Assembly (NCBI GenBank): GCA_027922465.2
Contig: BQMF02000014.1
Span: 1,941,529 to 2,005,528, forward strand
Direction of reading: 5' to 3'
Source of the DNA: Turritopsis dohrnii
Taxonomy: Eukaryota > Cnidaria > Hydrozoa > Anthoathecata > Oceaniidae
DNA length: 64,000 nucleotides
The notes beneath the pieces were generated by a model. The model was not told the origin of the DNA and did not search any database. It worked only from the letters and a program-made list of their open reading frames with translations. Each line of letters starts with the position of its first letter. Within the stretch, counting starts at the first letter, position 1. Both the position numbers and the translations under genes were made by a program. Positions 13,001 through 25,000 of this stretch are shown piece after piece.

Positions 13001-16000
13001 CATGACGCAACAAATTTCCATGCTTGATTAAAGAAATGAAAAATAAACTGACGTAGTCACACAGGTGCATGTTGTGGAAACAACAAAGACGCTAGAAGAA
13101 GGAAAAATAATTCAAGCACTCCATCACACTGTAAAATATTATTATGAAGTAATTTTAACAAAAGAAAAAAAATATCTTTATAACAACTAAGGTGGAGTTT
13201 AGCAATGAAACAATTGTATGTTAAAGTACAAAATGGCTTACTAGCAAGCAGAAACTTTCGGTAGAAAAATGCGCTGAAATACGAGTTTCGCCAGCGTGTT
13301 ATCATGCGCTGGCAAACCTAAGAAACTATGATTTGCCAGCGTGCGGGCGTGCGCCAGCGCAAATGCGCTCGCCTCATGGAGAAGTGTGCAATATTTTGGT
13401 AACACTTAGTCCTAGGAAACGATCCAAACATAATCAGTTCTTCAAGCTCTAACATGTGAATACCATTTATGCTCACCTCCTCGTAATTCACTTATCATCA
13501 GCTTTTTTTGAAATGAGAAGGGATTTGACACATCATTGAAATTAAAAGTGATAAAAAAAAAGTTTTGCCCAGGATACTAGTTTAATTGTAAAATGGAATG
13601 GAATCTGAAACATCATAATAGTTTTTCTTACCATTGCATTGTGCAATTCTCAATGCACCTTTCATTTGGCAAGCTTGTTTATGAAATTCACATGTGTTAT
13701 CATATTTTTTGCCTTCCACATCACAAACAGGTGCTTTCGTTGAAGTACAAGTATGGTGGATCCATGTTTCTTCTCCTTTGCAATGCGAGCAATCTTGAGG
13801 AAGTGAATCAGCATTATTTCCTTCAACTGCAAAATAGAATAAAAACATTTCTTAAGGTACATATTTTCTTGTCAATTAATCCTTACTATTGAGGTTGGTT
13901 TGGAATAAAACAACCCAAAGTTCTTAAAACAAGCTTAAAACTCAACCCAAGGGAAAAAATCTTCAATAATTAGATCTAAATTAACATTACTACGATTAAC
14001 TAAGGCAATAACATAATGCAGGGTACTTTTACGGATACTAATCGTTAAAATTCAAACTTGGGCCTTTAAAGTATATCGCTTGGGATGTAGAAAGATCAAG
14101 ATGCATGGTGAAGACTGAAGTACAGACTGAAAGCGTTCATATTCACAAAACCTTGAATTGAATAATATTGGGAACTTTGTCAATCTTTTACTTAATAATC
14201 ATTGCTTTTTGTGCTTAAAGTAGTAAAATTAAAGTTTATATGTAATACCCGTAATTTATGTATCTATAAACTTATGAAAACTAATATAATTTTCTATTGT
14301 TACTACAAACAATACTGGGCCGGCAAAAAGTATTTCAATGCATCAACTTTCAATAGTATACCTTCACTGCACTGGAAATTACTTTCTTTGGTTAAGCCAA
14401 CAACAAAAACACCGGGCAAAAATACGTTGCTTTTGCACATCAATTTTGCAGGATCTGAGTTACTAGGTAAGACTTCACAGGCATTCCGGTATTCACCTTT
14501 GAAACCAACCTAGGAAAAATAATAAAGTTTGATAAAAATCTCAGTGTCTGATCTTATCAGTGGCCCGACTGTCTGAGACAGTCAAAAATTGATTCGGGCC
14601 ACCAAAATTTTTGAAAACCAGTGTTGTGGTGGCCCAAATGGACAGGCAAAAAAAAGTATATAAATTGTAAACACGATTTAAGAATTTCCATTGCAAGAGA
14701 ATTGAGTTTTATAATGTTTGTCTTTGCAATTTCAGCTCTTTCTTTCTAATTTGTAAGCATTCCTAAGTGTGTCCAAATGAAATTGTAGAGTGTTATTGAA
14801 TATCGAGCCATTAAAATTTCCTTCGGGCCACCAACAATTTTAAAACCAATGATGTCAATGGCCCAGCACGACACCCAGATAAAATCTTAAGATTAGACAC
14901 TGAATCTTAAAACTCTAAAAAAAGCTCCAGTTTACCTCATACCGGGTGAGTCAAAAAAAGTACCGCTGTTTCACAAAAAAGTGTCTTTCGATTGAATAAT
15001 TATGAAAGGTAGTTATTTTTATTTCTGAATAGAGGAATCCTTTACCTATATTTTGGTGTATCACTTTTCTACTTTGGTTGAGTAGAAAAAAAGTTATGGG
15101 CAAAAAACTGGAGGCAGTCCTTGTAAAAGTCTTTGAAAAATGAACAAAAAAGCTGAGCAAAATGTCTCAAGACAAGATTTATGTTTTTATTGCAAACCCG
15201 AAAGGAATGAAACACATACACAATTAAATGTGCTAAAACTTGTTTTTCTTATTTATTCCTAACAATTAAGTTAAGTAAAAAGTTCAAACTTTTTTCAACA
15301 TTTTCTTAAAACTTCATTGAAACTTTTTATAAAGACTGTCTTGTATAAAATATTGAGAAATTCTGCAAATCCGCACAACAAAGAGTTTTGGTATGCTTCC
15401 GGTTTGCTAGGGTAAATATTATCAAAGAGGTGATTAGACAAATTTTGTCTTTTCTTTCAATCCCCATAACCTTTTCATGAACATTATCGAATTTAATCAA
15501 AGAATCACACAGGAATATTTTGTTCTGGTTTTTTGTCCATTTTTCGAAGATTTTTACAAGGATCGCTTCCAGTTTTTTGTTCTACTCAACCAATGTTTAA
15601 TTTTACAGTCTAAATCTTCTTAACGTAGTCATATTCTTCATTATGGTGTGATGTTAGTTTTTTTTATCATCACTGGGGAACCAATTGCATTGTATCCCCA
15701 ATTGAAGGTGACATTTTTGGGGAAATATATCGAGAACCAATAGGGATAACTGACATTCAAATCCCATTCATGGTTCAAATCCCGGCACTGTAGAATGCTA
15801 ATTCAATATGAAAATTATAGAATAATAATGTATGCAGCGAAAAAAGAGATTGTATGATGAAATGAACAAGTGCCTAAAATTATTGTAAATAAAAACCACA
15901 ACCATCTTATCAGCCTAGTACATGCAAGTTCTCGGCCCTAGAATCTGAGGCATACATTCCTGATGAAGGCCCACATCAGTGGATTTCGCTGCCAGTTCCC

Positions 16001-19000
16001 CCTGGCCTCGTTAAAATAAATTTAAAAAAAAAATACTTCCTCAACTTTCTTATTGACACAAGTCATTTTGATTTATTTCGATTTTTCTTGTGAGTTGTGA
16101 TCAAATTTGGTTCTGCACTTCAGTGTTTGTAAATTCTAGGTTATACTGCATGCTATGTAATTATCTTGAATTATGTATACTTATGAATTAAACAAAAAGT
16201 TCTTACCTTAATGTCTTCTGGAGTTGATTTGTCATCCTCAAATTCCAAATTTTCATAACTTAGAATGGAATATGTTTTCACCCCATCAGATATGACAACA
16301 ACTTGAAATGTGATAACCTAATCCAAAAAAATAGGTTGATAAACTTAGGATTTCTAAATCACTGAATCAAACAAAGTGTTATCTTTTTCTCTAAAACCAT
16401 AACAATTATAATCAACATAAAGTTTTAATAGCTTTCAAATATAAATGAACAGTTTAACAATGGAATTTATACTGAAATTTGGAATAGAGAGAACTTTTCA
16501 GGTTTGTCAATGAAAAAATTGCCAGGCGTGGATTTATCGCGTAAAAAGGGTTATTTCGTAGTTTAGGTGTGCAACTGCCAGTCTTGTCATATTGAGATAT
16601 CTATAACTAGTTTAGGCGTGCAACTGCCAGTCTTGTCATATTGAGGTGCGTGATCACACTAGCAACTAGCTATTATGCTCCTTGAGTTAGTTAAGATGTG
16701 CTTACATAATTGCTTAAGATATGAAAAAATTTTTATTCAATCCCCAAAATTTTTTTTTTGCACTTGCAAGTAGGTGAATTAGAGGTGCTCAGTGGTCAAA
16801 TGAGCACTTCACAAAATGCGAAGTGAATTTGAAAATGGCTCAAAAATTGCAAAGTCATTATTTCAAATTTTCAGAAAATTGCGAAGTATGATATCCAGAT
16901 TATATGCGTTACAGATTATAATATACATTTTTTCTACAGATACTGCAAAGGTGTATATATCAAAATGTATTTTAAAGCATACAACAGACCATTTCAAACA
17001 GACAGCGAATGATAGTCATCGCAATGTCTGAAGAAAACAAAGCAATCTTGTTTTACCAGTGCAATTTTAAATAATTGTTTTTCATTGGCTACTTTTGTGA
17101 CATGTTTTTGCAATGGAAGAAGAATTGAAAAGTTCTTAAGTATCTTTACAAAATGTTTATCACATAATCTGATCCTTTAACAGGTGTATTAAGCAAAAAG
17201 AAATAAAAAGTTAATGAAATGAAAAGTTAATTAATAAAATTAAAACAATATTTTTTTCTTTCTCCCGGTATCAAAAAGAATTGCGCGAAAGTTCTCTTTT
17301 CAAATAAACTTTTCATTCCAAATATAATTGATCTTCTAAAAATCATGTTGATAAATAGCCTCATAGTAGCATTTCATTTATTTCTTTATGATGACTTATT
17401 TGAAACTTGAGTATAATATTATACTCAAGTTTCAAACAAGAAAGAAATAGTTTCTTAGCGTCTCATTTTTATAAACAGGTGCAATTATTTCGTCACTTAT
17501 GGATCAACGTTAGGTTTAATTGAAAATCATCTGTTGTGTTAAATTGAATTAAATTAAGTTGTTTTAAATTACTGTAAACGTTTGTGGCTTATTGTCAGCC
17601 TATAAACACAAACTTTGAATTAACTCCACCCTATAGGGTTTCCCATGGAAAAACAAAATGAGCAAATTTTTGCAAAGTGAATTTTTTATGATAATTCATA
17701 AGGTAATTACAAGGTAATTACATTTAAATATCTTGAGCTTATGTCATCATTAGTATCATGCAAGATAGTTAAAAAATCCCTAATATCCATAATGCAAAAT
17801 TTTAAAAAAATATGCACATATATAAATTCAAAAAAAATCAATGAAGGCATTTTATGAAAAATGCAATAACAGTGTTCAGCCATCTTTACAAGGCTTTAAA
17901 GGAGAATTAACATCAAGCCCGAATCTTAAATCTATTAAAAAGCATATAGATATTGACCTCAAACATCTTCTACACTAGCCAGGAGACCCATCTACTCTTA
18001 GCCTGCTTACTCAACGAGCCGCCTTTTACAAACTCTGTTCGTTACTTGGGTGTTATTCTGGACCCCCACCTAAATTGGGAATCCCATTTTAATTATCTTG
18101 CCCTAAAGCTAAGAAAAACTAATGGTACACTTTCAATCCTAAGACACTTCTTACCTAGGAATACTTTAATTAATGTGTATCATGCTCTATTTTCATCACA
18201 CACAAATTACGCTTGTCAAGTCTGTGGTCAAGCACTACCAAAACAACATTGCATTATTAAACTTCAAAAAACTGCTCTTCGCTTAATCACTTTTTCTCAT
18301 TTTAGACATTCTTCAAAGCCACTCCTTTACTCTCTAAAAATTCTCAGGGTTTCTGACTATATTTATTTTTCCAATTTAATTCTCGTATATGAAATTTTGA
18401 ACTCTCTTGCTCCTATTGCAGACTGCAAGGATTGTCCAATATATATATACCAAGCAATATTGTTAGCCTGAGGGGATTGAGAGGAAAAAATATATAATAC
18501 AGTGGAACCTCTAATAGCGGTCACTTTGGGGGACTCAGCTTAGTGGCCGTTGCATTAGAGGTGACCGATGTATGGAGGTTTTACATGAATATACTTTTTT
18601 ATCAAAAAGGCTGGTCGGGAGAGGTGGGAGGGGCATAAAGAATGATTCATGATCAAAATAAACACAAGTAAATACATGTATCTTATCAGTACAATCTACA
18701 ATCATGTTACAACTTTTTACTGAAACAAACTGTTACTTTTTTTTGTGAAACATTATTAAGCCTAAATGCTTCAAGTCATAGTGTGACAAGATTCAAAGCA
18801 TTTACTAAGTCAGCATCACCTAATATGTTTCACAAAAGTTGTTCAATTCATCTACAATAGATAAGGCTGCTTGACTTGACTTTATTTTTAACTCTGGTCG
18901 TTCAATATCAAAATCATCCTCGACTTCTCCTGGCGTTTCTATCTCGTCATTTCTTGCATAAAGATTTTTTTTGACCGCTAATAGAGGTAAAATTAGACAT

Positions 19001-22000
19001 TGGGACAATAGAAAGTGGCCGTTTGGCCGTTGATTGGAGGTGACCGATGTATGGAGGTTTTTTTATAAGAGTTTGACCATAAATTCGGCAGGGACTTTCT
19101 TTTCTGGCCGCTTATTAGGAGGTGACCGATGTATGGAGGTGACCATTAATAGAGGTTCCACTGTAACTATATATATTCCAAAAGATATTTCTTGAGATAA
19201 CTTTGCATATAAAAAGGTAACTTTAGCTTAATGATCTATAATAAAAACTTACTTAACTTCATCAATCTTCACATTCTGAATAAGACCAAGTTTATCTTTG
19301 TTTGAAGATTTCTTTGAAGATTTCTTTGAAATAGTTAATGACCTCATTACTACTCCACCCCTTCTCTATTTCGAGTTCACTTCTCACAAATCCATTTCTC
19401 ATGAGAATGGCTTTCCTGTGGTGCCTTACCACCGAATCTTCGTTAGACGATGGCAATAATATTACATCCTTTGTCCGGTAGATGGAGATTTTAGGCTTTT
19501 TCGCCTTGCTACTAGAAGTTTTGTTTCTTTTGTATATCGTTCCTCTTTGGAAAACTGGCGTGGAGCCACATGTACCTGCAGATGATGAAGACGAGATGCT
19601 GCAAAAAGTGGTGGTGGTAGTATTTCCTCCTCTCTCATCACTCTTTTTCCTTTTTGCTCTGTTGTAAATAGCACAGAATTCCTCATTTGGAGAACTAAAG
19701 TTTGTTCTTCTAGAGGATACATGACAATCTTCATTTTTAGCTGGTGCTAGCATTCTATTCACGGATTCTCTGAATGCAGGGTGTTTAATAATTCCCTCCA
19801 CAAGAGGTGCCAAAGCATGCTGATCATCGGCCATATTATTTAAAGCATGTTGATCAGCCATATTTTTCAGGCAAATGAGCTCCAAGACTCAAAACAAATG
19901 TGATGCGCACGCAGTTGCTCGTGCAGTCACATATTGCGCATTGATCTCATATTTGGAATTTGTAATTATATGTACTCCGTTTTGTAAAAAAAAAAAAAAA
20001 ATAAAAAAAATAATAGAATTCAAGGGAAAAAAAAAAAAAAAAAAAAAATTGATCTCATATTTTTAAGCTGTTGTAGTCCAGTCTGATTGTGCAAAAATTG
20101 TGCAAAATGACTTAAAAGCATGAAATTTGGCACAGTGGTAAATTAGGGGAAAAGAAGTAATTTAAGCCTCAGACCCAACGAAAAAACACCTGTTTTGTGT
20201 ATTTTACAGACCAGAATATGTTCCCATGGCAACAAAATATTTTTTTACAAAGTTGAAAGTGTTATATACCGTTGGAAAGATAATTTTTTCCTGAACAAAA
20301 AACTTGGTTAGGTCATGTCATAAAAATTAACCTATCAAAAGTTATAAGGCGTCAAAGTTTGGGTTGTGACGTCATCAAAATACCAAAAAATTGATATTTT
20401 CAAAGTAAAACATGCCATATACCGTTGGAAAGTAAATTTTTGCCTGATTAATAAACTTGCTTAGGTCATATTAGAAAAGTTAACCTGTCAAAAGCTATTA
20501 GGCATCGAATTGTGGGTGATGATGTCAAATTTTTAATGATAAAATCTTTTTATAATAATCCGCGCGTTGTGCATATCACTTTTATTTTAGAGAGTGACCT
20601 ATTTAATTAAATTTTACGGTCAAGTTCTTCTTATGTGTGCGTAAAACCACGTAGATGCGAGAGTTGGGGTTACGCAACAATTGAGCCTAAATTTTATTTG
20701 GTACTGCGGCTATGACGTCATCGAAATCTTTGATTGACGATATCTCTGCACAACGGTTGGTCGTAGCGAAACGATCCCTTACATTTGTTTGATCAGTTTT
20801 TCGAGCTCTACAACATCAGTGCACTTTCCAGTCCCGATTCCTTGATTGAAATTTTCGTCACGGGGTTCACACACGGGAACGCGGGATTTTTGCACATCCG
20901 TTTCAAAATTAAAGCCGTAAAAAACGAGTTACGAGTTACTAGTATTTGAAATATTTTTCCTACAAAATATTGGTTGTTTATTGAAAGAATTGGGTGGGGC
21001 AGTAAGAAAATCTTTCAAAAACGGGGGTGAGTTCATACCCCTTTCTGAAGAGTTTTTTATTTATACCTCGTTTTTGTCGGGCTAAAGACTTCAAGGAATT
21101 TTCTACATACACACCCCAAACAATGTTCACTCTCTTGCTTCTCTTTAACTGTTTCTGGATGTGCGGTGTGAACTTTTGAGTTGCGTATTCCTGAAATGTG
21201 GGTTGACTATTGGTTTAACTACCTTAAGGGAAGAAATTTTTGCGGGAAGAAATTTTCGCGAATATCGCGAGTCCTATTGTTTTATAACAAAAGGCTATTG
21301 TTCTAGAACAATAGAAATCCGAAAATTCGCGAAAATTAATTCCCGCGAAAATTTCTTCCCTTAAGGTATGTTTACAATTGCTGCTCCATCCAATATGATG
21401 CAGTCCATACACATTTCATCAGCAGCAACTTCATTATCGATTTTAAGGCAGTGCAAAAGGGTAGACTTTGATCCGGACATTAAGTCAACGTTTTTTGAGA
21501 TTGATGCAAGATAACTGCCATTTTCATGTGAAAAGAATTCTTCAAGATTGCCATCTCTAACTTGACAAGCAATGTAAAGTCGCGAGAAGAGTTGACATGA
21601 CTGTTTGAGTGTTGTAACTTCCATCTTTGATGTTTTTCTTCGTTGTGATGATTGCGTGAAGATGGAGAAATTATTTTTCTTAATGACTGCATAAATACTG
21701 ATTTTTTCTTCTTATAACCTGCTATTGAAAAAATCATTGAACTGCTTCTTTCCAGACTCATCAATTTTGTGGAGTGGGTACGTGTAATCACCCATTCGCC
21801 AGCCAAAATATCTAATGTTTGAAAGCCGGATTTTCATTCGACAAATACCGACGAGCAAGTTAAATTCGTAACTGTGTGTGTGAATGCGCATCCATATCAA
21901 ACCAAAAGAATGAGTCTGGCATGTTTTACTTTAAAGATATCAAAATGTTTTGGTATTTTCATGACGTGTTCACCCGAACTTTCATGATACGACCTAAGCA

Positions 22001-25000
22001 AGTTTATTAATTAGGCAAAAATTTGCTTTCCAACGGTATATAGCATGTTTTACTTTGAAAATATCAATTTTTTTGGTATTTTGATGACGTCACGACTCAA
22101 ACTTTGACGCCTTATAACTTTTGATAGGTTAATTTTTATGACATGACCTAACCAAGTTTTTTGTTCAGGAAAAAATTATCTTTCCAACAGTATATAATAC
22201 TTTCAACTTTGTAGAAAAAAATATTACGTTGCCATGAGAACATATTCTGGTCTGTAAAATACACAAAACAGGTGTTTTTTGTTGGGTCTGAGGCTTAAAT
22301 TACTTCTTTTCCCCTAAACTACCACTGTGCTAAATTTCATGCTTTTAAGTCATTTTGCACAATTTTTATGTTTTTTTGCACAATCAGACTGGACTATTGA
22401 CCTTATTTTTGTATAGAAAAGTAGAATAGTTATGTTTATTGACCCTTTATATGTGACGGTTTGAGGGAAAATCATAACAAGTGATAATTTCTGATAAATT
22501 TATCAGAAAATTACTGATTAGAAAACAATAGATTTAATCAGTAAGTCGTTCGATTTATCAGTAAATCGTTTGATGAATCAGTAATTACTGATAAAATAAT
22601 CGGTAAATACTGATAAATAATCAATAATACTGATTCATCGAACGAATTACTGATAAATCGAACGAATTACTGATAAATCGAACAAATTACTGATAAATCG
22701 AACAAATTACTGATAAGTCGAACGAATTACTGATTATTTATCAGTATTACTGATTATTACCGATAAATTTCTGATAAATTACTGATTAATTTATCAGTAA
22801 TATCACTTGTTATGATTTTCCCTCAAATCGTCACATATATATAATAAGTCATATGTAAGTTAAAAAGGTAGGCCACATATATGTAAAAGTAACTATAAAA
22901 AATGTATAGAGTACTATATGTAATGTATAGACTTTTGTCCACTTTGGCGGGGGGTACTTTTCAGTCTGCATTTTCTTCCAACAGCTCACAACACTCGTGG
23001 CTCTTCTATCCGCCTCCTTGCCAGACCTTTTATCAGAACTATTTGGTTTGAATTCGATTCATTATCAATGCATTATTTCTTGGAACCACATGCAACACCA
23101 GTTGTTACAACATGATCTCTCTACTCAGCCTTGGTAAATTCAAATCCCATTGTAAAGAAGTGCTCTTGAATCAATATTTTCCTTGATTGAAATGTTTTTT
23201 ATTATTTTCAGTTTGTTTTTGTCTAGTTTGTTTTTGTTTTTTTGTTATTTTTGTTTGTTTGTTTGTTTGTTTGTTTGTTTTTTTGTTTTGTTTTTTGTTT
23301 TGTTTTTTGTAGTTTCCGCATACAATTTGTTGTATTATTTATCTTTGGTGGCCATCACTAGATTAGTATTTTACTATTGGGTGGTCTCCATTAATTATAC
23401 TGTAATAGTTGTAATTATGCTATAGTTTCTGAAAAATAAATTACTTACTTACTTACTTACTTAAAAAGCAACTTTGGCTAAAAAATAATTTTGGCTTTTT
23501 TTTACAATGGCTATATATTCAAATTTGTCAAAAAATTTTATTTTGCTTCAATAAGCATTTTAACTTATGCTCCACAACTAACCGTAGCACAGCTGTGACG
23601 CAAAAATGCATATGCGAGTCTGTAACTGGAGCTAATTAGACTGTTAGATGCAAAAAATTTTTTTAATGTCCACTTTGGTTTTTTGTTTGCTTTTTTTTTT
23701 AGTTTGATTGCCAATTCAATTTTTCTTTCATAGTTACAATATATTTAGTTTATTATTTCAAATTTTAGTATTATTGTCAACTTTGGTTTTTTAATTTATA
23801 TCCACTTTGCTTTTTCCTATTAATATCCAGCATCCACACTCAGGTATTCAGTTGTCAACTAGCTTTTGAAGAGTGAACATCAACTCAACCTCAACTATCA
23901 GTTTTCAATTCAAGATGGCTACTATGTTTGCTTTAGCTAAGTTGATAACATAAAGTCAAGTCTCATTCAATTCGATCATTCAAACCTTTTTTACTTGGAA
24001 TCATTCATTTACCCACAGTGATTTATTCCTGGCATGCTGGTAAATAGACTTCATATTTATTTTTATATTTCCTTTTCAAGTTAGATTTAAATATTATCAT
24101 CAGATGTTTATTTGATTTGTTTTTGTTCAAGTTAGTTTTTTCTGTCTTTGTATTTTATTTAGTTTTGAATCTATCTTCCAAAACACATGCACATTTTCAT
24201 CAGTGATGAACCCCATGCAACAGAATCAATGTCTGAGGACAACACAGTCAGTGAAGATGACGACGACGACAACATGAATTCAAGTCGGTTGAAAAACCTT
24301 GACTTGTGCTATCAGCATCATTGTAACCCTAATACCAACGATAACAGAATCAAAATACCGATAGAAGGATTTTGCTGATTTGTTGGATGACAAGCTGCAA
24401 AACAGTTATTATATATATAACTGAACACAAAAATTTCCATATTATGTGTCTCAATAAAACTGTTCTCAAAACTGCATACATTCGATTTCAGCAATAAAAG
24501 TAAAACTTCGAAGATGTAAAAACTTTATATATATATAAGTAAGATTTTTAACAAAGCTAGACATTTCTTGACTTTGTGTTGTTTTTTTCATTGTTGCTCT
24601 CACACAAATGGAACAAGCAATGGAACATTTTTTCTTTGAATATACAGGATGTAACCTGGTTTGTATTGGCGAGTAGCTGCATCAAATGTATAAAAAACAT
24701 AAAAAAAAAAACGTAGAAAAAAACAAAACATAAAATTGTCTGTACAACTTCCTAATTTATATGTTCCTGGTACGTTTATACCAACAAGTAAATGATTATA
24801 TCATCAGTTTTCATTTATTCCCATGCATGATATTAAAACTTCGATCACTTACGAACAAACATAATCAGCTTGTACATACGTGACATCACAGTTTTAAAAA
24901 GATGCCAAACTTTATTTGCTCAAAACTCTGTGAAACATTATCGTATGGATCTGAAACTTGGAAATACGAGTTCCTCCTTAGCAAAACTATTGAATGAAAA

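Larger units (their letters stand above)
20074..22396. mobile_element. 2.3-kb element with ~400-bp terminal inverted repeats
   Basis: TAGTCCAGTCTGATTGTG begins at 20074 and its inverse ends at 22396. Similarity between the arms extends to about 20470 and 21990, with landmarks ATATACCGTTGGAAAG, TTAACCTATCAAAAG and TGACGTCATCAAAATACC. TTG flanks both ends. Each arm holds two diverged copies of a ~180-base unit. The centre carries a decayed minus-strand coding region (21060-21900), a 133-base TTAA MITE and an inverted fragment of the 9640-10330 repeat. It is non-autonomous now; superfamily unassigned. Confidence 0.75.

Noticed and set aside
20000..20050. Poly(A) run as a possible retrocopy tail
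   Set aside because: It is an imperfect A-rich tract beside the long-TIR element; no cDNA-like sequence precedes it.
22629..22740. Regular 20-base repeats that could suggest a CRISPR array
   Set aside because: Units are directly adjacent with no unique spacers, in a eukaryotic foldback element.
24187..24378. Acidic 63-codon plus-strand frame as a gene
   Set aside because: Low-complexity Asp run, no splice partners and no recognised family.
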